Origin: Methanobacterium bryantii
Lineage (GTDB): Archaea > Methanobacteriota > Methanobacteria > Methanobacteriales > Methanobacteriaceae
Direction of reading: 5' to 3'
Length of the DNA: 64,000 nucleotides
Assembly: GCF_002287175.1 (NCBI RefSeq)
Contig: NZ_LMVM01000040.1
Location: 62,001 to 126,000, forward strand
Below are positions 1-9,221 of this stretch, in pieces. The translations under genes and the position numbers were made by a program. How positions within the stretch are numbered: the stretch's first letter is position 1; every line of letters begins with the position of its first letter. The notes under the pieces are model-generated. The model did no database searches. It had not been told where the DNA came from and worked only from the letters and a program-made list of their open reading frames with translations.

Positions 1-2
1 AT

Positions 3-62
3 ATCATAGGATGGAATGCACCGTGTATAGTGGATGCCATAGTGGAAAATTATTTGGAGTAA
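3..62 (+). CDS. possible 3' end of a gene entering from the left
   Basis: An open frame runs from base 3 to a TAA at 60-62 and reads IIGWNAPCIVDAIVENYLE, which looks like a normal protein C-terminus. Another frame (2-88) is also open but has odd composition. Too little is visible to name a family, and it could be chance. Confidence 0.25.
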   Translation: MIGWNAPCIVDAIVENYLE

Positions 63-231
63 TTTTAAGGGGTAGAGACTGTACTTAGTGAAAACCAGTA
101 TTTTTAAATTAATTCGTTATACACTTGCAATGTATGTCTGGAAATTATCTAAGTTCTTCCTAAATAGTATTTTTGTAATGCACTTGTAATTTATGTCAAA
201 AATCACTATTTTGTATTAACTCCACCACTCA

Positions 232-248
232 AAAAATCATCGATTTTT
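232..248. repeat. hairpin with three-base loop
   Basis: Arms AAAAATC (232-238) and GATTTTT (242-248) enclose the loop ATC. This is the simplest example of the hairpin family seen at 33.6, 43.1, 48.6, 49.4 and 55.7 kb. It lies beyond the 3' end of msrA and could help end that transcript. The rest of 63-337 holds only an imperfect direct repeat (119-137 and 179-197, 16 of 19 bases equal). Confidence 0.5.
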
Positions 249-337
249 CGACGGCCTCGCTAAGCTGCGGAAAAAAGAAAATAAAGTTATAAAAATATTA
301 AAAAACAAATTAATTAAGTCTTTTATAGGTAAATTTT

Positions 338-832
338 TTAGAACCTGCAGCTGCTGCGTCCTCTTTTTTTCAAATACTGCTGGTGGTAATCTTCGGCCAT
401 GTAAAATTTGAATTTATCTGCGGGTACAATTTCGGTTACAACATCTCGATTATACATACCAGATTGTTGAAGTTCTTCCTTTGAAGCACGTGCTGCTTTT
501 TCCTGCTCGCTGTCGTAGTAGAAAATTACAGATCTGTACTGTTCACCTATATCTGGCCCCTGTCTGTTAAGCGTTGTGGGGTCATGGATCTTCCAGAAAA
601 TATCCAGTAATTCATTGTAGGTGATCACTGAAGGATCATATGTCAATTCTACTGTTTCCGCATGGCCAGTTCTTCCAGAACAAACATTTTCATAGGTCGG
701 ATTTTCTGTATGCCCTCCCATGTAACCTACCGCAGTAGATATGACTCCTTTTGTAATCCTAAAGGTTTCTTCAATACCCCAAAAACAGCCTGCTGCAAAA
801 GCGGCTTTCTTATATTTATTTTCATTTTCCAT
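338..832 (-). CDS. msrA: peptide methionine (S)-S-oxide reductase MsrA
   Basis: Cytoplasmic repair enzyme that reduces methionine-S-sulfoxide in oxidised proteins and free methionine. The 164-residue length is normal for the family. The active-site motif GCFWG sits at residues 15-19 with nucleophilic Cys16. A C-terminal Cys162 in RSSCRF is a candidate resolving cysteine. The motifs GYMGG and EDYHQQYL are also typical. It is a single gene read away from the divergent ABC operon, with about 300 bases between the two starts. No MsrB lies nearby. An oxidative-stress role in a strict anaerobe fits the hemerythrin proteins at 26 kb, but that link is inferred. Confidence 0.95.
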   Translation of the reverse strand: MENENKYKKAAFAAGCFWGIEETFRITKGVISTAVGYMGGHTENPTYENVCSGRTGHAETVELTYDPSVITYNELLDIFWKIHDPTTLNRQGPDIGEQYRSVIFYYDSEQEKAARASKEELQQSGMYNRDVVTEIVPADKFKFYMAEDYHQQYLKKRGRSSCRF

Positions 833-1129
833 TTTACCACGTTTTTATAAATCTAATTAAGGAGAAATACACTTGAAGAACGTGTTTTGTAAATAAGATA
901 ATTTAAGTATTTTTTATTATTAATGTTTTGTGTTACCACTTTTAAAGTTATTATTTGATTAAATATTACAATAAAAAGTTGGATGGTGTCAAATATTAAA
1001 CAAGGAGTTGCTTTCTGTTTGTCAGATTTGTATAAACTATTAATATTGATAACACATCTAATCAATATCTCTAAATATTTAAACAGTACAAATTAAGAAT
1101 TAACTTTCAAATGCTAAAGGGGTTAGACC

Positions 1130-2044
1130 TTGGACTTAAAAGAAGATATGATTAAAATAGGTTCTCTCACTAAATATTTTGGTGAAATACAGGCTTTAGA
1201 TAATTTGAGCCTGAATATTAAGAAAGGAGAGCTTTTAGGAATCATAGGGCCAAATGGGGCTGGAAAGACCACTACAATACGGATAATATGTGGCATATTA
1301 AAACCAGATATGGGGACTGTTTTCGTTGGCGGACACGATGTTCTGGAAGATCCAATTACAACTAAATCAATGATAGGGTACCTTCCAGAAGAGCCAAATT
1401 TATATGAAAGATTTAAGGCACGCGATCTGCTTAGATATTTTGGTGAACTTTATGGAGTTCCAAAAGAAAAGCTTAACGATAGAGTTTATGAGCTTCTTGA
1501 GCTTGTTGGAATGGAAAATCGCGCAGAACATAAAATAAACACATTTTCAAAGGGATTACGTCAAAGAATTGGTATTGCAAGGGCTTTAATCCATGATCCA
1601 GAGATCATTATATTTGATGAACCTACAATGGGACTGGACCCTGCTACTGCACTTTCAATTAGAAGTTTTATAGAAGACCTTAAAGGTGAAAAGACTATAA
1701 TTTTGTGCACTCACTACATGGAAGAAGCTGATGCTCTCTGTGATAGGTTGGCGATTTTAAGTGGAGGTAAAATCAGGGATATGGGCACTCCTGATTATCT
1801 TAAGGCAAAAATTCACGGCCAAACTATACTCCAGATAAAAATTAACCATGCAGATATAGACACTGATAAATTTCTTAATTTTAATTCTGTAGAAAATGTA
1901 AACTTAAAAGGTAAAAATCTGGAAGTATCTTTAAATTCTAAAGAAGATATTTCAGATATAGTTAGCTTGATTGGACATAATGTAGTATCTGTAAATACTA
2001 AAGAGCCGTCACTTGAGGATGTATTCATTCATGCTGTGAAATAG
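1130..2044 (+). CDS. ABC transporter ATP-binding protein, NatA/CcmA-like
   Basis: ATPase of a three-gene ABC-2 exporter with the two following permeases. Walker A is GPNGAGKTT (residues 40-48), the signature region is FSKGLRQR (139-146) and Walker B is IIIFDEP (159-165), followed by an H-loop in CTHYMEE. Length (304) is typical for ABC-2 ATPases with a C-terminal extension. The start is TTG with GGGG seven bases upstream; an in-frame ATG at 1148 is the alternative. The next gene begins 18 bases after the stop, so the two are cotranscribed. Homologues include sodium (NatA) and drug exporters; the substrate cannot be read from sequence. Confidence 0.9.
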   Translation: MDLKEDMIKIGSLTKYFGEIQALDNLSLNIKKGELLGIIGPNGAGKTTTIRIICGILKPDMGTVFVGGHDVLEDPITTKSMIGYLPEEPNLYERFKARDLLRYFGELYGVPKEKLNDRVYELLELVGMENRAEHKINTFSKGLRQRIGIARALIHDPEIIIFDEPTMGLDPATALSIRSFIEDLKGEKTIILCTHYMEEADALCDRLAILSGGKIRDMGTPDYLKAKIHGQTILQIKINHADIDTDKFLNFNSVENVNLKGKNLEVSLNSKEDISDIVSLIGHNVVSVNTKEPSLEDVFIHAVK

Positions 2045-2062
2045 ATATTTCAGGGTTTTATC

Positions 2063-3259
2063 ATGAGATTTTCAACTATAACTAAATGGGAGTTTAAAAA
2101 TACCCTCTCGAGCAGAAAGTTTTTGATGATCTTTTTAATGCAGCTTTCTGTCTTAGTTTTAATGATAGTTTTCTTAAACATGTTTATCGGCAATATAGAA
2201 TCTGAAAATGGTGTTACATTATCTCCATCTTTGACTAATTTTGCTTCAATAGGTGTTTCAGATACAAGTGGCTTATTTGAAAAACAATTAAACCATGAAG
2301 TTCTTGGTATAACTCCACTCGGAAGTAATGAATCGGTAAACCAGGTTAAAAGTGGTAAGGCCACAGCTGCGTTGATTGTTCCTGAAAATTCTATCGGTAA
2401 AATAGATACTTTCCAACCTATTACTTTAAATCTGTTTGTTGATTATGCTGATCCGAAGAGGAGTGTGGTGACTGAGGAGGTAAATTCTACAGTTAAAGCT
2501 ATTTCTTCTTCTATCTCTAATCAATGGATAAGTTCACTGGTTCCTTCCACAAGTACAATTGAACCAGATGTTAGGGAGGAAAAAAAAGGAGAGTCCTTAC
2601 CATTACAGCTTATTAAAAAAATGATGGTTTCAATTCTGCTTTTTCTTCCCCTTTTCCTTTTTGGAAATATGATCATCGACAGTATTGTAGGTGAAAAAGA
2701 GCGAAAAACGGGAGAAATATTGATAGCCATGCCTCTGAGCCATGGAGAAATTATAATTGGAAAAAATTTGGCAGTAGTTTTAGTAATAGCTGTTCAAGTA
2801 GCACTATGGATTCTTATACTTTTAGTGGCAGGTTTTGACCTTAAAAATCCTATTTTAGTCTATTTAGTGATTATATTAACTTCTATTCCGATTGTAGGGA
2901 TAACAAGTGTCATAGCAGCATATTCTAAGAATTATAAAGAGGCAGGGATTGGATTAAGCTTTATTTATATAGGGATTGTTGGATTTCTCGTGATTCCAGC
3001 GCTTGCTTATATCTCAAGTAAGTCAGCCGCAGCTAACATCTCTCCAATGACCCTTGTAATGCGTCTGTTTTCAGGGGATACCATCTCTATGACAGATTTA
3101 ATGATTCCACTCATTTCTATACTTATTATAAGCGCCATATCATATTGGATTACAATAAAACTCTTTGAAAGAGATGATATAATGTTTGGGCCAAGGCCAG
3201 GTATAGTAAGGTTGGCCCTTGAATTAGTTGGTATTAAGAATATTTCAAAGATGAATTAA
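2063..3259 (+). CDS. ABC-2 type transporter permease
   Basis: Membrane subunit (398 residues) of the exporter. One N-terminal helix (about 19-45) is followed by an extracytoplasmic domain of about 140 residues, then five or six helices from about residue 190. The loop motif GEKERKTGEILIAMP after the second helix is characteristic of NatB/YhaP-type ABC-2 permeases and recurs in the next gene. It shares the operon with the upstream ATPase. The ribosome site (GGG) is weak, which suggests translational coupling. Confidence 0.88.
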   Translation: MRFSTITKWEFKNTLSSRKFLMIFLMQLSVLVLMIVFLNMFIGNIESENGVTLSPSLTNFASIGVSDTSGLFEKQLNHEVLGITPLGSNESVNQVKSGKATAALIVPENSIGKIDTFQPITLNLFVDYADPKRSVVTEEVNSTVKAISSSISNQWISSLVPSTSTIEPDVREEKKGESLPLQLIKKMMVSILLFLPLFLFGNMIIDSIVGEKERKTGEILIAMPLSHGEIIIGKNLAVVLVIAVQVALWILILLVAGFDLKNPILVYLVIILTSIPIVGITSVIAAYSKNYKEAGIGLSFIYIGIVGFLVIPALAYISSKSAAANISPMTLVMRLFSGDTISMTDLMIPLISILIISAISYWITIKLFERDDIMFGPRPGIVRLALELVGIKNISKMN

Positions 3260-3357
3260 ATGTAAATTTTATGTGCATATTAAGCAGGGGGCTTTTAGGA
3301 AATTAACTAAAAAGATTTACATATGAATTTAATCATTCGTAATTTACAGGAGATAAA

Positions 3358-4497
3358 ATGAAGGTAATCGCACTTGCAAAAAAAGAAGCTCAAGATATAT
3401 TGACCAACCGAATTTACATCATGGTTGTGTTTGTTCAGATATTTATAATTCTTGGGGCGTTTGGTTTGGGGGTAGGAAGTGCTGTTATAACTGATCCTGG
3501 ACTTCTGGATAAGTTTGGAGTTACGTCCCATCTTACAGTGGGGATTTCTGAAAATTTAAAAAATTCAACCATTGCAAATGATCTAAGTGCCCAAAAACTG
3601 AATGTAGTTTATTTCAAAAATATGAGTAAAGCTGATAAATTGCTTGGATCAGAATTAATTGCTGTAGTTACGGTTTCATCTTCTCCAAAACAGGATATAG
3701 TTGTTCAATCAGATACATCTAATCCTTTTTACCCAATAGTGTCTGAAAAAATAAGTGATGCTGTAAATAAGTTTAAATTAGAAAAGAAACTGCAATCTGC
3801 AGGAATAAGTAAAGAAATGATCCAGAAAATTGAAAATCCAGTGATTTTAAATCAAATAAATAGTAATGAGGATAACATAGCGAAATTGGCCTTAAATACT
3901 TCTTACTTTGTGGAAATAATGTATGGATTCATAGTTCCATTTGTTCTTCTCCTTCCATTTTTCCTTGCAAGTAACATAGTAACAGATAGTATTGTAGGGG
4001 AAAAAGAGAGAAAAACATTTGAAATGATTCTTATGACTCCTATTTCAAGTTCAATGGTAGTAATTGGAAAAATTTTACCTATTCTTTCATTTTCACTGAT
4101 TCAGAGCATTGCATGGATTATTTTACTGGATTTGCTTGGGGTTCCAATTTATAACGTGTTTGTTTTAATTTTCATGCTCATTTTCATGGGTTTAGCATTT
4201 ATTGGGATTGGGATATTGATATCCATGCTTGTTGACAGCACTAAAGAGGCAAATTCAGCTATAACACTTGCTTTAATGTTTGCAACATTTATTTTATTTA
4301 TGCCTCTCTTTATAAAAATGCCCTATCTTGAAGGAATTTTAAATATTATTCCAACAGTTTTAATGGTTAAATTATCTTCAACTCCAATTATCTCATGGGA
4401 TATGATGTTATTCTTCATTCCTACGATTTTAGCGTCTACATTAATTTTTGCAATGGCTGTAACCTACTTTAGACATGAAAGAGCTATCAGGCTCTAA
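3358..4497 (+). CDS. ABC-2 type transporter permease, second subunit
   Basis: A 379-residue paralogue of the preceding permease with the same plan: an N-terminal helix at about 20-45, an extracytoplasmic domain, then about six helices. The shared loop reads GEKERKTFEMILMTPIS. It follows after 98 bases with its own AGGAGATAAA ribosome site. Two different permeases with one ATPase suggest a heterodimeric exporter. The intergenic stretch after it (4498-4706) shows only AT-rich promoter-like DNA for the next gene. Confidence 0.88.
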   Translation: MKVIALAKKEAQDILTNRIYIMVVFVQIFIILGAFGLGVGSAVITDPGLLDKFGVTSHLTVGISENLKNSTIANDLSAQKLNVVYFKNMSKADKLLGSELIAVVTVSSSPKQDIVVQSDTSNPFYPIVSEKISDAVNKFKLEKKLQSAGISKEMIQKIENPVILNQINSNEDNIAKLALNTSYFVEIMYGFIVPFVLLLPFFLASNIVTDSIVGEKERKTFEMILMTPISSSMVVIGKILPILSFSLIQSIAWIILLDLLGVPIYNVFVLIFMLIFMGLAFIGIGILISMLVDSTKEANSAITLALMFATFILFMPLFIKMPYLEGILNIIPTVLMVKLSSTPIISWDMMLFFIPTILASTLIFAMAVTYFRHERAIRL

Positions 4498-4706
4498 ATT
4501 CTTATTTATGTATTAAATTTGGTATTTTGATAGATTAAGTGGATTATATGAATCTAAACTTGGATTTACGCCATGAAATTTTAAAATGTATAATAACAAA
4601 TCTGTTTTAGTGTATAGATGATATGTATGGCTTCTAATTCTAATTATTTCTTAAAGATTTAACAAAGATTTAAATATTTTTAATATAAATTTATTCTTGT
4701 GGTATC

Positions 4707-5051
4707 ATGTCCGAAGATCTTAGAAAATTACATGAAGAACGCTTGGAAATTGAAAGCAAAATATATGCTGAGCTAAATAGAATTTCAGAAATAGTGAATA
4801 GTTATACAAAGGAAGGGGATGAAATAGAAATCATTGCCAACAGCTCTTACAGGCTTCAAGTAGCTGAAGGAGATATACTGGTAGTAAGAGATACTGATTC
4901 TGTATTCTTTAGAGATTTGAGAATTTCAACTGAATATCAACTGGTTAGGCTAGTTTTAGAGCGCCGAGAAGAAATTTTAAGTAAGTTCATTGAGTTTAAT
5001 GAACGCATGATTAAAATGGGAAAAAATATCAGCAAAAGTTATCTTGAATAA
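4707..5051 (+). CDS. small charged coiled-coil protein, unknown function
   Basis: 114 residues, soluble, Glu/Lys/Arg rich. The first 40 residues form a likely coiled coil, then a short beta-like stretch (about 41-70) and a C-terminal helix. I do not recognise the family. It has its own AT-rich promoter (TTTAAATATT near 4670) and a short leader with a weak ribosome site. It converges on the next gene; the gap holds GCAC-GAAA-GTGC at 5097-5108, a tetraloop hairpin after a T-run. Confidence 0.7.
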   Translation: MSEDLRKLHEERLEIESKIYAELNRISEIVNSYTKEGDEIEIIANSSYRLQVAEGDILVVRDTDSVFFRDLRISTEYQLVRLVLERREEILSKFIEFNERMIKMGKNISKSYLE

Positions 5052-5180
5052 TGTTATTTCTTCTGTTTTTTAGTTTTATAAATTAATTTTTTTACCGCAC
5101 GAAAGTGCAGCATGCAAGACCTTATTTTCACAGGCTTGACATGAATTCACGGTTAAAAATAAAATTTTGGTATGGCTGAG

Positions 5181-6200
5181 TTATATCCATGCTTTATAGT
5201 TCCATGAAAGTGCGAATCCACTGCACTGACCTTTTAAATCAGGAACCAATTTAAGTAAAAGTGGTTTATCAGATAGATCTCCCGGTAATTCCACTATAGT
5301 TTTATTTTCTTCTTTTTGAATACTTAAAACATCGTAACCATTTAAAGTTAAGTTAGCTACAGGGTCTATAACGGTCACTTCGTGGAAATCTGTATTGGAT
5401 CCAAATACGCTGATTGAAACCCTGAGAATAATAATCAATGCCATTATGAGAGCTGGTTTATATAAATCTCGCGGTGAAAAAGGTTTTTTGCTGACATAAT
5501 AAATTATTAGAAGACCTGTAATGGCAATCCATGCAGGGTAATCAAGCATTCCTCCATCAAGCATTGTAATAAATGATAGGGTCAGGAAAAATGCGAGCAA
5601 CACTTTATAAAGGTCTCTTTTTTCACTCAGTGCAATAATCCCAACTATGTAAATCAGGGGGAATGTAATTAAGATGATAAGTGAAAATGGAACAGTATAC
5701 TGTGCAAGTGGGACCCCAGTATTTATAGTTGAAGAAATATGTATTCCCATCGAGTGAATTACATAGCCTAAAACTGATTTAAATACATGGCTGTGTGTTA
5801 ATGCAGTTGTACTGAATTCATTTCCATTATAAGACACGAACATGGTGAAAATGGACACGCCAAGTTTTATTCTTATCCAGACTTCAATGAGCAGTCCAAC
5901 TATATATGTAAAGAATATGGCTATTATGGTGAATTTAAGATACTTCTGGTCATCTATTTTTAAGCTAGGGCTTAGTGATGATATTCTCTTTCCAATTAGT
6001 CCATTTGATTGGAATAAAGGGTAAAGTAACAGGAAACTGCCCATAACTGCAAAAAGAATTAGGGATTTACCTTTAGATGACCCTTCCATAAGATGGTATG
6101 TAAGTGTTAGGATGGTACTGTCCAGAAAACTTGTAACCGCGAGTAAGACTGCAAAAAGAATCATAATGATTCCAATGATATTCAACTTGTTTAGACGCAA
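5181..6200 (-). CDS. multi-pass membrane protein, unknown function
   Basis: 339 residues with about seven hydrophobic segments between residues 8 and 260, then a soluble tail of about 75 residues. The tail ends in LKGQCSGFALSWNYKAWI. The CSG motif recalls archaeosortases, but no helices follow it, so I do not assign that function. The start is TTG with GGTGA four bases upstream; a later in-frame ATG (residue 17) is possible. The following kinase-like gene on the same strand starts about 640 bases upstream and ends 79 bases before this start, so cotranscription is plausible. Confidence 0.75.
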   Translation of the reverse strand: MRLNKLNIIGIIMILFAVLLAVTSFLDSTILTLTYHLMEGSSKGKSLILFAVMGSFLLLYPLFQSNGLIGKRISSLSPSLKIDDQKYLKFTIIAIFFTYIVGLLIEVWIRIKLGVSIFTMFVSYNGNEFSTTALTHSHVFKSVLGYVIHSMGIHISSTINTGVPLAQYTVPFSLIILITFPLIYIVGIIALSEKRDLYKVLLAFFLTLSFITMLDGGMLDYPAWIAITGLLIIYYVSKKPFSPRDLYKPALIMALIIILRVSISVFGSNTDFHEVTVIDPVANLTLNGYDVLSIQKEENKTIVELPGDLSDKPLLLKLVPDLKGQCSGFALSWNYKAWI

Positions 6201-6279
6201 TATTTCACCGGCTTAATTTAATTTTCAATTGTGTGTCAAGATTAACTTTGATATTGAAATTAATTGTTTCATCTCTTTA

Positions 6280-6840
6280 CTATATAAGGTATACTACTAA
6301 ACTCATTGCAATACCAGCTATCACTGGAATTGGAATATTGTCATCTATAGGGCTGTATGCTTCAGTTATTGCCCCGCATAATGCCCCGACTAGTGCAGGA
6401 ATTAGTGGAAGTTGGGTTAATGCCCCGACCAGTGCAACAATAAAAAATGCAGAGGTCCCCACTAAAGTTTTTCTTTCATTGAATGGTAATGGCCGTTTTC
6501 CAAACTTTTTTCCAAATATGGTGGATGCAGAATCTCCCAGTAAGAAAATCAATATTGCAGCATTGGCGATGGCTATGTTAAATTTAAATAAGTAAAGTGT
6601 CAGTATAATTCCGATAAAGAAATAGACAAAACCTCGTTCATCATTTTTTCGTTTGCATTTCCTTAAAATAAAAGAAAAGAAGAACACTTTTCTATTTTCA
6701 TCGATTCTAAAAATAGCTTCTACAATAAGCACAATTGCTATACACGTGAGTATGGCAATGATGGGGCTTAAAAAAATATTTACAAAAACAATAAAAATAC
6801 CTGATGCATGAATCAACTGTCTGAAATTTTCTTTTTCCAT
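6280..6840 (-). CDS. diacylglycerol/polyprenol (dolichol) kinase family membrane protein
   Basis: 186 residues with five or six membrane segments. The central motif GDSASTIFGKKFGKR followed by KTLVGTSAFF matches the SEC59/DGK1/VTE5 family of CTP-dependent lipid kinases. In an archaeon a likely substrate is an isoprenoid alcohol such as dolichol or geranylgeraniol, to make a phosphate carrier or salvage prenol; this is inferred. It lies just downstream of purL on the same strand (35-base gap). Confidence 0.75.
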   Translation of the reverse strand: MEKENFRQLIHASGIFIVFVNIFLSPIIAILTCIAIVLIVEAIFRIDENRKVFFFSFILRKCKRKNDERGFVYFFIGIILTLYLFKFNIAIANAAILIFLLGDSASTIFGKKFGKRPLPFNERKTLVGTSAFFIVALVGALTQLPLIPALVGALCGAITEAYSPIDDNIPIPVIAGIAMSLVVYLI

Positions 6841-6875
6841 ATCATCAGGCCGTAAAATTTTGTATCATGCTTAAA

Positions 6876-9056
6876 TTAAGCCATAAATTTTTCTATTACT
6901 CCGTAATATGATTCTTTGAGCTTTTCAATATCTACATTTATCAGATTCTGGTTAATAGTTAAAGTTTTACCTCCAACTTCTCCGATAACTGCTGAAGGAG
7001 CTTTTATTTTGCTTAATATCTCATCTGCATATTCACTTTTAACTGTAACAATGAATCTTGCATTGGACTCTGAAAATAGTGCTTCAGCATCAGTTATATT
7101 GTCCGCGTTAGGCACATTTGAAATGTCTACAGTTGCTCCAAGATCACCTGAAATTGCCATTTCAGCAACTGCAACGGCTATTCCTCCAGCTGAACAATCA
7201 TGAACTGCGGTTACAGCATCATTTTCATCTTCACGAATTATTTTTAGAACTGCCTCTGCAGATTCAAATTCGGCGTCCATATTCACCTTTGGAGATTTTC
7301 CCTGGACAACATCAAAGACTTCTTTGTGGTACTGGGAACCGTCAAGCTCAGGATAAGTTTTACCGATTAATATGATTTTATCTTCTTCATTTTTGAAATC
7401 CATAGTTCTAATGTCTTTTATATTCATTAGACCTGCAACACCCACAACTGGGGAAGGATTTACAGTTACTCCTTCAGTTTCGTTGTAAAAACTAACGTTA
7501 CCGCTTATTACAGGAGTTTCAAATTTGTTTGCGATGTCTGACATTCCTTTGATGCATTCTTTAAACTGCCAGAAAACATCTGGTTTTTCAGGGTTTCCAA
7601 AATTCAGGCAATCGACGACGCATACTGGTTCAGCACCCATTGAAACAACATTCCTTATGGCTTCTGCAATTGCTCCAGCCCCTCCATGGTATGGATCGAG
7701 CTTTGCGTGTATACTGTTGCAGTCTGAAGTAAGTGCAATAGCATTTTCATCATCAATTCTAAGAACTGCTGCATCATCGCCGGGTTTAATAACAGTTCTA
7801 ATCTGTACTTCGTGATCGTACTGCCTGTAAACCCAGCTTTTACTTGCAATGTTCTGTGAGGATAGAAGTTTGAGGAGAGCCTCTTCAGGATTGATATTTT
7901 CTACTTCCTGATATTCAGTGATTTCAGATGGTCCACATCCTTCATCTTTGAAAGGGTTACATGATTCCCTGCTAACAACTGGGGGATCTGAGAGAAGTTC
8001 TGTTTGAACATTCGCTATAACTTCACCGTCTTTTTTCAAAACTAACCTGCCGGTATCTGTGACTTTACCAATAACTGCTGTGGGAAGTTCGTATTTATTG
8101 AATATTTCCATTAACGCGTCCACATCTTTAGGGTTTACAACAAAAATCATTCTTTCCTGGGACTCAGAAAGCATTATTTCATAGGGTGTCATTCCTTCTT
8201 CCCTAAGTGGAATTGTTGTAAGTTCAACTTCAGCCCCATTTCCGCCTTTAGCAGCCATTTCTGAAACACAGCATGTCAGGCCTCCGCCGCCTAAATCTTT
8301 GAGTCCAGCCACGTCAATTTTATCAAGTGCTTCAAATGTAGCTTCCATAACCATTTTTTTAGTGAAAGGATCTCCTACTTGAACTGCAGGTCTGCTTTCA
8401 AGTTCAGATTCAGTTGTAAGCTCTTCAGATGCAAATGTTACTCCATGGATTCCGTCTCTTCCTGTGGTACCTCCCATAAGGACAAAGATATCACCTACAT
8501 TAGGTGCAGAACCTAGTACAATATCGCTTTTATTAACAAGCCCTGCACAGATAACATTTACAAGCGGGTTAAATTTGAAATTATCATCAAATTCAATTTC
8601 TCCACCGACAGTTGGGACTCCTACTCTATTTCCATAATCTGAAATTCCTTTTACCACATATTCAAATATGTACCTTGATTTTTGGTCTTCAAGAGGTCCA
8701 AATCTTAATGAATCAAGTAATGCAATCGGTTTGGCGCCCATAGAAATGATATCTCTAAGTATACCGCCAATACCTGTTCCGGCACCACCATAAGGCTCAA
8801 TTGCTGATGGATGGTTGTGGCTTTCCATTCCAATTACAAGTGCGAGTTCATCTGTTAATTCAACAATTCCTGCATCGTCCCCGGGGCCAAGGATAACGCG
8901 TTTACCTTCGTTTGGGAATAATCTTAAAATAGGACGGCTGCTTTTATAGGAGCAGTGCTCTGAAAACATTATATCGAGCATACCATACTCCAATGAATTG
9001 GGGTCTCGTCCCAGTTCTTTTTTTACAAATTTACATTCTGAATCTGTTAGGGTCAT
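6876..9056 (-). CDS. purL: phosphoribosylformylglycinamidine synthase, subunit PurL
   Basis: Purine synthesis enzyme that converts FGAR, glutamine and ATP to FGAM together with PurQ and PurS. 726 residues, the usual length of the small-type PurL. It has the tandem AIR-synthase fold: ATP-binding stretches include GPGDDAG near residue 57, MESHNHPSAIEPYGGAGTG near residue 77 and a second-half HDCSAGGIAVAVAEM. The start has GTGAT upstream. PurE lies far off at 43 kb, so purine genes are scattered. Confidence 0.97.
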   Translation of the reverse strand: MTLTDSECKFVKKELGRDPNSLEYGMLDIMFSEHCSYKSSRPILRLFPNEGKRVILGPGDDAGIVELTDELALVIGMESHNHPSAIEPYGGAGTGIGGILRDIISMGAKPIALLDSLRFGPLEDQKSRYIFEYVVKGISDYGNRVGVPTVGGEIEFDDNFKFNPLVNVICAGLVNKSDIVLGSAPNVGDIFVLMGGTTGRDGIHGVTFASEELTTESELESRPAVQVGDPFTKKMVMEATFEALDKIDVAGLKDLGGGGLTCCVSEMAAKGGNGAEVELTTIPLREEGMTPYEIMLSESQERMIFVVNPKDVDALMEIFNKYELPTAVIGKVTDTGRLVLKKDGEVIANVQTELLSDPPVVSRESCNPFKDEGCGPSEITEYQEVENINPEEALLKLLSSQNIASKSWVYRQYDHEVQIRTVIKPGDDAAVLRIDDENAIALTSDCNSIHAKLDPYHGGAGAIAEAIRNVVSMGAEPVCVVDCLNFGNPEKPDVFWQFKECIKGMSDIANKFETPVISGNVSFYNETEGVTVNPSPVVGVAGLMNIKDIRTMDFKNEEDKIILIGKTYPELDGSQYHKEVFDVVQGKSPKVNMDAEFESAEAVLKIIREDENDAVTAVHDCSAGGIAVAVAEMAISGDLGATVDISNVPNADNITDAEALFSESNARFIVTVKSEYADEILSKIKAPSAVIGEVGGKTLTINQNLINVDIEKLKESYYGVIEKFMA

Positions 9057-9128
9057 GATATCACGCTGCAGTTAATATATTTAATTATTGTATATTTTTA
9101 AGAGTTATTTGAGGTTTTTACCTCATCC

Positions 9129-9174
9129 TGTTTTTTTAATGGTTATTTTAAGGTTTTCATCCTCAATCTTCCAC
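9129..9174 (-). repeat. second copy of the ileS 3' tail
   Basis: These 46 bases match 9225-9270, the last codons of ileS, with two differences. Read on the minus strand the copy encodes WKIEDENLKITIKKT, then Gly and TGA. It has no start signal of its own and lies between ileS and purL, so it is a partial duplication rather than a gene. Confidence 0.85.
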
Positions 9175-9178
9175 CTTT

Positions 9179-9198
9179 CAACCTTTTAAAAAAGGTTG
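9179..9198 (-). terminator. hairpin downstream of ileS
   Basis: CAACCTTTT and AAAAGGTTG form a nine-base-pair stem with a very short loop, 24 bases beyond the ileS stop and just before the duplicated tail. It is placed as a transcript end; archaeal termination depends more on T-runs, so the role is inferred. Confidence 0.45.
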
Positions 9199-9221
9199 AT
9201 CAAAAACACTCTAATATTTCA

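Noticed and set aside
853..1065. 70-codon minus-strand frame upstream of msrA
   Set aside because: Composition is that of AT-rich noncoding DNA, there is no ribosome site, and it occupies the divergent promoter region.
5181..6200. Archaeosortase/exosortase
   Set aside because: The CSG motif is at the C-terminus outside the membrane and the later helices with conserved Arg and His are missing.
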